Positions 33,188 through 40,629 of a DNA stretch of 64,000 bases are shown in pieces. Under the pieces are notes generated by a model. That model saw only the letters and a program-made list of their open reading frames with translations, was not told the origin of the DNA and did not search any database. The stretch is taken from positions 1,240,001 through 1,304,000 of the forward strand of contig NZ_CP014015.2 of NCBI RefSeq assembly GCF_001559075.2, given 5' to 3'. Source of the DNA: Citrobacter amalonaticus. GTDB taxonomy: Bacteria; Pseudomonadota; Gammaproteobacteria; Enterobacterales; Enterobacteriaceae. Every line of letters begins with the position of its first letter. Within the stretch, counting starts at the first letter, position 1. Made by a program: the position numbers and the translations under genes.

Positions 33188-33808
33188 TTACAGGATTTCC
33201 AGCAGTTCGACGTCAAACACCAGGGTGCTGAATGGCGGGATCGCAGCGCCAGCGCCACGTTCGCCGTAAGCCAGTTCCTGAGGAATGGTCAGTTCCCATT
33301 TAGAGCCAACCGGCATCAGGGTCAGCGCTTCAATCCAGCCAGGAATCACGCCGTTTACCGGGAATTCTGCCGGTTCGCCGCGCGCAACGGAGCTGTCAAA
33401 GACGGTACCGTCGATCAGTTTACCGGTGTAGTGTACGCGAACGCGGTCAGTACGAGCCGGGATAGCGCCTTCGCCCTGAGTCAGGACGCGGAATTGCAGA
33501 CCAGACTCCGTGCTATTCACACCGTCTTTCTCACGGTTTTCTTCCAGATACTTCACGCCATCCGCTGCCATTGCCTGGAAGCGTTCGCGACGTACGGCAT
33601 CCGCACGTTCATGAATTTCACGCAGGGCGCGATGTACCACATCAACCGGCACGGCTGGCTGCTTGCCTTCCAGCGCGTCAGCAATACCGGCAACCAGCGC
33701 TTCAGGCAACAGCCCTTCCAGTCCGGATTCGCTCAGTTGCTGTCCTACCTGCAAACCAATGCCGTAGCTTGCTTGCGCTTCGATAGTGTCAAAAGTCGGG
33801 GTTGCCAT
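33188..33808 (-). CDS. fklB: FKBP-type peptidyl-prolyl isomerase FklB (FKBP22)
   Basis: 206 residues as in E. coli. An N-terminal dimerisation domain (to about residue 90) is joined by a long helix to the C-terminal FKBP domain, with VRVHYTGKLIDGTVFDSS and the closing TLVFDVELLEIL. It catalyses cis-trans isomerisation of peptidyl-proline bonds in the cytoplasm. The ATG giving MATPTFDTIEAQASYG is used because it matches the known N-terminus and follows AAAGGAAA; the open frame continues 111 bases upstream without support. Confidence 0.95.
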   Translation of the reverse strand: MATPTFDTIEAQASYGIGLQVGQQLSESGLEGLLPEALVAGIADALEGKQPAVPVDVVHRALREIHERADAVRRERFQAMAADGVKYLEENREKDGVNSTESGLQFRVLTQGEGAIPARTDRVRVHYTGKLIDGTVFDSSVARGEPAEFPVNGVIPGWIEALTLMPVGSKWELTIPQELAYGERGAGAAIPPFSTLVFDVELLEIL

Positions 33809-34030
33809 CGTATTTCCTTTCATCGGATATAAAAAAGTAGCGGGCAGCATAACAGCCAGGCTTCTCCCGGTAAAATGTTGTCTCGGGGAGGATGACAAAT
33901 CACGACGAAAAAGAAACAATAGGGATATCCCCCTGTATATGTGCCAAAAACGGGGAATATCACGAACATCATAGCGTTAGCTGTCTATACTCTATGATTG
34001 AGGAACGAGACGCGGAGCAGGAGGAAAGCC

Positions 34031-34681
34031 ATGCCCGGGCGCTTTGAATTAAAACCAACCCTGGCGAAAATCTGGCATGCACCGGACAATTTTCGCATTA
34101 TGGATCCGCTTCCGTCTATGCACCGCCGCGGCATTATCATTGCGGCGATTGTGCTGATCGTCGGTTTCCTGCTTCCCTCAAGCGACACAAACGATGCGCC
34201 AGCGGTAACCCGTGACGCGCCGCTGGATCTCCAGTCGCAGTCTCAACCACCGACCGAAGCACAACTTCAGGCTCAGCTTGTCGCCCCACAAAACGATCCC
34301 GGACAAGTCGCGCCCGTTGCGCCGGAACCTGTTCAGGAAGGCCAGCCGGAAGAGCAACCTCAGGCACAGCAAGCACAGCCGCAAACTCAGCCTTTCCAGC
34401 AAGACAGCGGTATTGACCAGCAGTGGCGCTCTTATCGGGTTGAGTCCGGTAAAACGATGGCGCAACTGTTCCGTGACCACGGACTGCCGCCAACTGACGT
34501 GTACGCAATGGCGCAGGTTGAAGGTGCGGGCAAACCGCTCAGTAATCTGCAAAATGGGCAGATGGTGCAGATTCGCCAGAATGCAAACGGCGTGGTGACC
34601 GGGCTGACCATCGATGCCGGAAACAATCAACAGGTGCTGTTTACCCGCCAGCCTGACGGCAGCTTTATTCGCGCACGTTAA
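34031..34681 (+). CDS. ytfB: cell-division-associated OapA-family protein YtfB
   Basis: 216 residues (212 in K-12). A short cytoplasmic N-terminus with MPGRFELKPTL precedes one membrane segment (RGIIIAAIVLIVGFLL, about 34-49), then a Gln/Pro-rich linker (about 65-130, with many QPQ repeats) and a C-terminal LysM-like/OapA domain (about 135-216). YtfB localises to the division site and binds glycans; overexpression blocks division in E. coli. The Gln-rich linker is a few residues longer than in K-12. It is divergent from fklB. Confidence 0.93.
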   Translation: MPGRFELKPTLAKIWHAPDNFRIMDPLPSMHRRGIIIAAIVLIVGFLLPSSDTNDAPAVTRDAPLDLQSQSQPPTEAQLQAQLVAPQNDPGQVAPVAPEPVQEGQPEEQPQAQQAQPQTQPFQQDSGIDQQWRSYRVESGKTMAQLFRDHGLPPTDVYAMAQVEGAGKPLSNLQNGQMVQIRQNANGVVTGLTIDAGNNQQVLFTRQPDGSFIRAR

Positions 34682-34702
34682 AGAAAGCATATTGCCGTCG
34701 TC

Positions 34703-34779
34703 TGGCAGGCCTGATAAGCGCAGCGCCATCAGGCACATTAGCGCAGTGCCGGATGGCGGCTTTGCCTTATCCGGCCAAC
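34703..34779. repeat. BIME (two REP palindromes) between ytfB and a DMT transporter
   Basis: Two convergent REP units (GGCAGGCCTGATAAGCG...CATCAGGCAC and GTGCCGGATGGCGG...TTATCCGGCC) are joined by a short linker. They lie between the convergent ends of ytfB and the transporter gene. Confidence 0.85.
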
Positions 34780-34795
34780 AACGACATTAGTGGCG

Positions 34796-35725
34796 TTACC
34801 GCTTCACCTTATTGACCCACCATATCCCCGAACAGACCAGCAGCAGCGCGATCGCGTATTTCCACTCCAGGATATTCTCACCGAGGAAAATCGCGGACAG
34901 CACCGCGCCGGAAACCGGGATCAGGAAGTTAAACGGCGCAATCATCCCCACACGGTTGTACTTGAGCAAAATACTCCACAGCGCGAACGCCACCGAAGAG
35001 AGCAACGTCAGATAACCGAGAATCGCCACCGACGCGAGTCCGTGGACCGCCAGTGTGCCACCAAAGACATAACCGCCAATGACCAACACCAGGCCGCCAA
35101 TCCCTAACTGGTAGCCCGTCATCACCGTTGGATCCACCGTCTGAGAAAGTCGCTTACCGTAAAGCGTCGCGGCGGAGAGAATAAATGCCGCCATCACAAT
35201 CGAGCCATCGCCCGCCAGGGTAAAACTAAAATCCAGCAGCCCGCTGTTAAAGTTCACCACCATCACGCCGGTAAAACCGAGAATACATCCCAGCGTTTTG
35301 TTGTAGCTCAACTTGTCGTTCTGATAGATGAAGTGCGCCAACAGCACGCTGAAGAAGGTGCCCGTGGCATTCATGATCGACCCCTTCACGCCGGTAGTGA
35401 ACGCCAGGCCGATGTAAAAGAAGATGTATTGCAGCGAGGTTTGCGTTACCCCCAGCAGCGTCAACTGCCCAAACTGCCGGGAACTCAGACGGCCTATCGG
35501 CTTACGCTGCGCTATCGCCAGCAAGAGTAACAGCAGGCCTGCGAACAGGAAGCGGTAACCGGCGAAAACAATTTTGGACGGGATATCGTCAGCGGCGATC
35601 TGGAAGATCTCATAACCACTCTTTATGGCCGGATAGGCGCTGCCCCAGAGCAGGCAACAAAACGCCGCGCTCAGCCAGACAACATTTTTACGCGCAAACA
35701 GAGGTTGTGGGTGCGGAGTATCCAT
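34796..35725 (-). CDS. DMT-superfamily (EamA) transporter
   Basis: 309 residues with ten hydrophobic segments and two EamA repeats (about 17-150 and 170-305). The N-terminal LWGSAYPAIKSG is the first-helix motif of the family. The substrate is unknown; metabolite or amino-acid export is the usual role. It occupies the space between ytfB and rplI where K-12 carries ytfA and yjfZ. It is monocistronic and convergent to ytfB, with a terminator-bounded ribosomal operon on its other side. Confidence 0.85.
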   Translation of the reverse strand: MDTPHPQPLFARKNVVWLSAAFCCLLWGSAYPAIKSGYEIFQIAADDIPSKIVFAGYRFLFAGLLLLLLAIAQRKPIGRLSSRQFGQLTLLGVTQTSLQYIFFYIGLAFTTGVKGSIMNATGTFFSVLLAHFIYQNDKLSYNKTLGCILGFTGVMVVNFNSGLLDFSFTLAGDGSIVMAAFILSAATLYGKRLSQTVDPTVMTGYQLGIGGLVLVIGGYVFGGTLAVHGLASVAILGYLTLLSSVAFALWSILLKYNRVGMIAPFNFLIPVSGAVLSAIFLGENILEWKYAIALLLVCSGIWWVNKVKR

Positions 35726-35812
35726 TCATCACCATATTGAAATTATGTTTTATTTTTAGTGATTATCCCGAAAAGGGTAAAGAATAGCCAGCGCGAAAAA
35801 TGAGGGGAGCCG

Positions 35813-35844
35813 AAAAGCAAAACGCCGACACAAGGTCGGCGTTT
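35813..35844 (-). terminator. terminator of the rpsF-priB-rpsR-rplI operon
   Basis: On the minus strand, CGCCGAC-CTTGT-GTCGGCG is followed by TTTTGCTTTTC, 26 bases after the rplI stop. This is a typical rho-independent terminator. Confidence 0.85.
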
Positions 35845-35869
35845 CTTACGAGGTTGTCAGAATAAAAAC

Positions 35870-36319
35870 TTATTCTGCAACAACGTTAATGGTCAGCTTA
35901 GCGAATACTTCGCTGTGAACCTGGAAGTCCACTTCGTGCTCACCAGTGGTACGCAGAACGCCGTTCGGCAGACGAACTTCGCTCTTAGCCACTTCAACGC
36001 CAGCTGCAGTCACTGCATCAGCGATGTCGCGGGTACCGATGGAACCGAACAGTTTACCTTCTTCGCCTGCTTTAGACGCGATGGTAACGGTTTCCAGTGC
36101 GTTGATTTTCTCTGCGCGTGCATTTGCAGCAGCCAGAACGTCAGCCAGTTTAGCTTCCAGTTCAGCGCGACGTGCTTCGAAGTATTCAACGTTTTTCTTG
36201 GTAGCAGGAACAGCTTTACCCTGTGGTACCAGGAAGTTACGAGCATAGCCCGCTTTAACGTTAACCTGATCACCCAGGCTACCCAGGTTTGCTACTTTAT
36301 CAAGCAGAATAACTTGCAT
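35870..36319 (-). CDS. rplI: 50S ribosomal protein L9
   Basis: 149 residues, identical in length to E. coli L9. The N-terminal domain begins MQVILLDKVANLGSLGDQV; the long central helix (about 41-75) and the C-terminal rRNA-binding domain with FGSIGTRDIADAV follow. It binds 23S rRNA helix 76 at the base of the L1 stalk and helps hold reading frame. It is the last gene of the operon, 41 bases after rpsR. Confidence 0.98.
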   Translation of the reverse strand: MQVILLDKVANLGSLGDQVNVKAGYARNFLVPQGKAVPATKKNVEYFEARRAELEAKLADVLAAANARAEKINALETVTIASKAGEEGKLFGSIGTRDIADAVTAAGVEVAKSEVRLPNGVLRTTGEHEVDFQVHSEVFAKLTINVVAE

Positions 36320-36360
36320 TACCTTATCCTCTCAAAGTCGTATTAATGGACCGTGACCGA

Positions 36361-36907
<547 letters not shown>

Positions 36908-36913
36908 CAGAAA

Positions 36914-37309
36914 TTACTCTTCAGAATCCCCAGCTTCAGCATCATCTGCGGTTTCGTTTGCGAAATCATCGCGACGCTCACGGCGCTCGTCTTTCGCTTT
37001 AACCATCGGAGATGCTTCGGTAACAGCGTGCTTAGTACGCATTACCATGCTGCGGATAACGGCGTCGTTGAAGCGGAAAGTTGTTTCCAGCTCATCGATC
37101 ACTTCCTGCGGAGCTTCAACGTTCAGCAGAACGTAGTGTGCTTTGTGCAGTTTGTTGATCGGGTAAGCCAGCTGACGGCGGCCCCAGTCTTCCAGACGGT
37201 GGATCTTGCCTTCTGCGCCAGTGATGGCAGCAGAGTAACGCTCGATCATACCCGGAACCTGTTCGCTCTGGTCAGGATGGACCATAAAAACGATTTCGTA
37301 ATGACGCAT
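36914..37309 (-). CDS. rpsF: 30S ribosomal protein S6
   Basis: 131 residues. The ferredoxin-like S6 fold (MRHYEIVFMVHPDQSEQVPGM) is followed by an acidic C-terminal tail (DDAEAGDSEE). In E. coli RimK adds extra glutamates to this tail. S6 pairs with S18 on the 30S platform. It is the first gene of the operon, preceded by a leader hairpin that fits the S6:S18 autoregulatory motif and by a good promoter. Confidence 0.98.
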   Translation of the reverse strand: MRHYEIVFMVHPDQSEQVPGMIERYSAAITGAEGKIHRLEDWGRRQLAYPINKLHKAHYVLLNVEAPQEVIDELETTFRFNDAVIRSMVMRTKHAVTEASPMVKAKDERRERRDDFANETADDAEAGDSEE

Positions 37310-37334
37310 CGAATTGCTCCTTACGGATTATTCA

Positions 37335-37369
37335 GCCTCCTGTCTGGGTCAGCCGCGGCCCATGGAGGC
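37335..37369 (-). promoter_or_regulatory. S6:S18-type ribosomal leader hairpin
   Basis: On the minus strand GCCTCC (37369-37364) pairs with GGAGGC (37340-37335). An inner TGGG/CCCA stem encloses a CCG-containing loop (GCCGCGGCTGA). A CCG held in a hairpin just upstream of rpsF is the hallmark of the leader bound by the S6:S18 complex. The hairpin ends about 25 bases before the rpsF start. Confidence 0.65.
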
Positions 37370-37408
37370 AAGGAACGTGTTAAAGGTCGGCTGAAAAATT
37401 GACGCGTC

Positions 37409-37437
37409 ATAATACTGGTGTCAGGCCGCAAACTCAA
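37409..37437 (-). promoter_or_regulatory. promoter of the rpsF operon
   Basis: On the minus strand TTGAGT (37437-37432) and TATTAT (37414-37409) are separated by 17 bases. The start point would be near 37402, giving a leader of about 93 bases that contains the S6:S18-type hairpin. Confidence 0.65.
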
Positions 37438-37468
37438 GGCGATTCCAGGAATATTTGTCAGGACGCCC

Positions 37469-38233
37469 TTAATACATATCCAACAGCATTTTGCCGCTGA
37501 TGCAGATAGAGACAATCACGATCATCGGTCTGATCACTTTCTTCCCACGCGTGAGTACCACCGTCGCCCCCAGGCGCGCGCCAAGCGCCTGCCCGGCGAA
37601 CATCACCAGCCCCAGCGACCAGATCATCTTGCCGCCAAAAATGAAGAACAGAATAGAGGCGATGTTGGACGCAAGGTTGATGAAATTAGAGTGAATTTGC
37701 GCCTTATCGATGCTGTAACCCCACAACAGGATGTAGCACAGGGTATAAAAAGAACCGGCCCCGGCGCCGAGGAATCCATCATAGAAACCAACGCACCCTC
37801 CCCCTATCAGAGAAAAGAGAAACAGTGACACCTGTTGCTTCTTTTTCGGTTCAGTGAGATTGGGGGCGAAAATAAAGTAGAGCGCTACCGCGATGATGAG
37901 TACCGGCAACAGTTTTTTCAGCAGTTCCGGTTCAATGAACTGGATCAGCGTCGTCCCCAGCGCCGATCCCACAAACGCCGCTAAAAAGACAAACTTATGC
38001 TGCTGGACGTTGATATGTCCACGACGCAGAAAGTAGATCCCCGACGTCAATGAACTGCCCAGCGCCTGAATCTTATTGGTCGCCAGCGCATTGGCTGGCG
38101 GCAATCCTGAGATCAACAGCGCCCCAATCGATAAGAACCCACCGCCGCCTGAAACCACATTAATAAAACCCGCTATCAGCGCCACCATAAACATAATGGC
38201 AAAGTAGCTGAAATCCATGAATGAAGTATCCAT
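37469..38233 (-). CDS. TSUP-family (TauE/SafE) membrane transporter, YfcA-like
   Basis: About 254 residues with seven to eight membrane segments. The first TSUP repeat motif, GGGGFLSIGALLISGLPPANALATNKIQ, is near 25-52 and the second, GGCVGFYDGFLGAGAGSF, near 149-166. Family members move sulfite, sulfonates or related anions. Closest by eye to E. coli YfcA, whose substrate is unknown. The start chosen (MDTSFMDFSY) is uncertain: ATGs lie seven codons upstream and five codons downstream. In K-12 the neighbours here are yjfY and the ula operon; this gene stands between rpsF and yjfY instead. Confidence 0.87.
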   Translation of the reverse strand: MDTSFMDFSYFAIMFMVALIAGFINVVSGGGGFLSIGALLISGLPPANALATNKIQALGSSLTSGIYFLRRGHINVQQHKFVFLAAFVGSALGTTLIQFIEPELLKKLLPVLIIAVALYFIFAPNLTEPKKKQQVSLFLFSLIGGGCVGFYDGFLGAGAGSFYTLCYILLWGYSIDKAQIHSNFINLASNIASILFFIFGGKMIWSLGLVMFAGQALGARLGATVVLTRGKKVIRPMIVIVSICISGKMLLDMY

Positions 38234-38533
38234 ATCTTTTTGCCTTATTATCATAAAGTTAACTTTATGTTTCGGCTCACTATAAGCGGCGATGGCCGGC
38301 AGTGATATTGACGATTCGGTAAGTGTTCTTGCCAGAAAAACAGGTATTTTTCGCCACAGCAAAACAGGCTAGCCGATTGTTTACGCTCAGAAAGAATGGA
38401 TCGCGGTAATTTTTTGAACAACTGCATCAGAAATGGTCGCTATCGACCGACAAAGTAGCGATTAAAATTAAATGAGACGTTATCGACTAACAGGAGAAAC
38501 CACTAATCAGAGTCAGTTGTCGAGGAGGTAGGT
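38234..38533. other. 300-bp divergent intergenic region, no gene
   Basis: This lies between the TSUP gene and yjfY. It must hold both promoters, but no strong -35/-10 pair stands out. TCGCTA and TAGCGA flank a 13-base spacer (about 38433-38457), and ATCGAC recurs several times nearby; this may be an operator for yjfY but matches no motif I know. No coding potential is seen. Confidence 0.5.
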
Positions 38534-38809
38534 ATGCGAATCCGTTTTGTCACCCTTCTGGCGGGACTGTTGCTCAGTGCAAATACCTTCGCCGCCATTG
38601 AAATAGACCACCAGCAAGCCCGAAACATGGATGATGTGCAGAGCTTAGGCGTCATTTACATCAATCATAACTTCGCCACTGAAAGTGATGCAGAAAGGGC
38701 CCTGAATGAAGAGACCGACGCGCAGGGTGCAACGTACTACCATGTGATCCTGATGCGGGAACCGGGTAGCAACGGCAACATCCACGCCAGCGCGGATATT
38801 TATCGCTAG
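38534..38809 (+). CDS. yjfY: YhcN-family (DUF1471) periplasmic protein YjfY
   Basis: 91 residues with a signal peptide cleaved after AFA (about residue 20). The mature DUF1471 domain ends ASADIYR, as usual for this BhsA/McbA/YhcN family, whose members are linked to stress and biofilm formation. The YHVILMREPGSNGN segment is shared with K-12 YjfY. A GAGGAGG site precedes the ATG. It is monocistronic, with its own strong terminator. Confidence 0.92.
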   Translation: MRIRFVTLLAGLLLSANTFAAIEIDHQQARNMDDVQSLGVIYINHNFATESDAERALNEETDAQGATYYHVILMREPGSNGNIHASADIYR

Positions 38810-38850
38810 CACCAGGAAAGTCCAACGAAAAGAAAGCCATAGTTTGACTT

Positions 38851-38875
38851 GCCCCCTGTTCAGGGGGCTTTTTTT
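38851..38875 (+). terminator. rho-independent terminator of yjfY
   Basis: GCCCCCTG-TT-CAGGGGGC is a perfect stem followed by seven T. On the minus strand it would also serve yjfP, which ends 34 bases away, although the tract there is weak. Confidence 0.9.
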
Positions 38876-38908
38876 GCATAATGACGTATGGCTAGCTGGC
38901 GCCTGGCG

Positions 38909-39658
38909 TCAGAGATGCTGACGGAAAAACGACACCGTTGCGGCCAGCGCTTCGGGCGTAATGCGATGGCGTACGCCTGCTTGCCACTGACAGGTCAGAT
39001 TGTGGTCCAGGCCGGCCTGAATCATCGCCTGCTGTAAACGGACACTTTCCGCCGCTGGCACCACATCATCATCCTGACCATGCCATAACAGCAGCGGTCT
39101 GTCGGCCAGTCTGGCAAGCTGCTGCGACACATCCCACTTCGCCAACGGCGCAATGATATGCGTGAATTCCTCCTGACGGGCGGGCGTGTCCAGGGCGCAA
39201 GGAGGAAACAGCGTTCGCGCCAGACGGGTGAAATAGCCCGAGCCCATCAGGCTGGCGACACATTTGACCTCAGGATGCTGAGTCATGATCCCCAGCGCCG
39301 TCATTGCCCCCATCGATGCGCCGCCAACCGCAAGACGTTCCTCCAGCAGCCAGTTTTCTGCACGCAGTGCCGCACGTAACGCCGTAAACTCCTGCATGCT
39401 CTGCTGCAAAATCTGCCAGAAGCGGCCCATTCTCGCCTGTTCGTCACCATTGAAACGCGCCCCATGCCCGGCGGCGTCTGGCATAATGACCCGAAATCCG
39501 GCCTGCGCCAACGCCACGGCAAAATAGCTGTAGACCAGGCTGGAAGAGGTAAACCCGTGGTAGAAAACAATACACGGCAAAGGTGTACTGCGTTGCCCCG
39601 AAGGAAAGGCGTGAAGCAGATGATGTTCCGCCAGTTGACATGTTTCAATTTCAATCAT
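38909..39658 (-). CDS. yjfP: alpha/beta-hydrolase esterase YjfP
   Basis: 249 residues as in K-12. Alpha/beta hydrolase fold with oxyanion region FYHGFTSSS (about 31-39), nucleophile elbow GGASMG (Ser near 118), WHGQDDDVVP with the acid Asp (near 197), and the catalytic His near GVRHRITPEA. E. coli YjfP acts as a carboxylesterase on small substrates and on acylated sugars. The ATG giving MIEIETCQLAEHH matches K-12. It is convergent to yjfY and divergent from bsmA. Confidence 0.93.
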   Translation of the reverse strand: MIEIETCQLAEHHLLHAFPSGQRSTPLPCIVFYHGFTSSSLVYSYFAVALAQAGFRVIMPDAAGHGARFNGDEQARMGRFWQILQQSMQEFTALRAALRAENWLLEERLAVGGASMGAMTALGIMTQHPEVKCVASLMGSGYFTRLARTLFPPCALDTPARQEEFTHIIAPLAKWDVSQQLARLADRPLLLWHGQDDDVVPAAESVRLQQAMIQAGLDHNLTCQWQAGVRHRITPEALAATVSFFRQHL

Positions 39659-39839
39659 TTGCACCTCTTTTGGCGCGGGTATGCCATGGGTCACATTATT
39701 AAACAAGGTGACGCATTCAACAACGATTCATAATGTTGAGAACTGGATTACGCTTTCACGACATTTTCATTCGAAAATCGCGCGGAAGGTAACATTTTGG
39801 GAACATTCCCCCAAAGGGAAATTAATAAGGCACTACACT

Positions 39840-40169
39840 ATGGCTATCAGGAAACGAGATAGAGTGATGCGTCGGTTTACCTCTTTGATGTTGGTGATGC
39901 TGTTAAGTGGATGTAGCATTCTTCAGGGAACGCCGCAGCCAGCACCGCCCGTCGCTGATCATCCGCAGGAAATTCGTCGTGACCAGACACAAGGGTTGCA
40001 GCGAATGGGAACCGTGACCTCTCTGGTCAGAGGCTCTCCGGATGATGCAGTTGATGAAGTCAGAGCGAAAGCCGCCGCAGCGAAAGCCGATTATTACGTT
40101 ATTGTCATGGTTGATGAAACCATCGTGACGGGTCAGTGGTATTCGCAGGCCATCTTATATCGTAAATAA
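39840..40169 (+). CDS. bsmA: biofilm/stress lipoprotein BsmA (YjfO)
   Basis: 109 residues. The signal peptide ends in the lipobox LSGC, so it is probably a lipoprotein, followed by a Pro-rich linker and a DUF1471 (YhcN) domain ending SQAILYRK. E. coli BsmA affects biofilm stress tolerance and motility. The ATG at 39840 gives the K-12 length; a second ATG nine codons later has a better ribosome site (GAGATAGAG) and also gives a complete signal peptide. Confidence 0.92.
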   Translation: MAIRKRDRVMRRFTSLMLVMLLSGCSILQGTPQPAPPVADHPQEIRRDQTQGLQRMGTVTSLVRGSPDDAVDEVRAKAAAAKADYYVIVMVDETIVTGQWYSQAILYRK

Positions 40170-40316
40170 TCATTGATGGAATTTAAGCCAATTTCACGTA
40201 GCTTTACGCCTCTATACGTTTACCTGTGCACAATAAACCGACAGCAGGAGGCTGGACGTTTATTTCGGCGATGGAATGCCCTGCGCATTGCGGGGAAACG
40301 TAAAATGGAGCTGACG

Positions 40317-40592
40317 ATGAAACAATCTCTTGCCTTATCCTCACTGCTGTTAACTGCCGGACTGGTGAGTACGACGGCGCAGTCTGCCGAATTCGCGAGT
40401 GCGGATTGCGTGACTGGCCTCAATGAAATTGGCCTGATCTCTGTCAGTAATATTTCCGGAAACCCACAGGATGTGGAGCGTATTGTCGCGTTAAAAGCCG
40501 ATGAACAAGGCGCGTCGTGGTATCGCATTATTCAGATGTATGAAGAGCAGCAGCCCGATAACTGGCGCGTACAAGCCATACTCTACGCGTAA
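40317..40592 (+). CDS. yjfN: YhcN-family (DUF1471) periplasmic protein YjfN
   Basis: 91 residues, same length as K-12. The signal peptide MKQSLALSSLLLTAGLVSTTAQSA is cleaved before EFASAD. The DUF1471 domain contains NPQDVERIVALKADEQGASW and ends RVQAILYA. The ATG chosen follows GGAG by six bases; the frame is open further upstream but without signals. It lies 147 bases after bsmA in the same direction and could be co-transcribed with it. It is the third member of the family within 2 kb. Confidence 0.92.
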   Translation: MKQSLALSSLLLTAGLVSTTAQSAEFASADCVTGLNEIGLISVSNISGNPQDVERIVALKADEQGASWYRIIQMYEEQQPDNWRVQAILYA

Positions 40593-40597
40593 CAGAC

Positions 40598-40624
40598 TGC
40601 CGGATGGCGAAAGCGCATCCGGCA
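40598..40624. repeat. REP palindrome between yjfN and aidB
   Basis: TGCCGGATG and CATCCGGCA, extended by GCG-type pairs, form a stem in the 37-bp gap between the convergent ends of yjfN and aidB. It leaves little room for any other terminator. Confidence 0.8.
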
Positions 40625-40629
40625 ACGTA

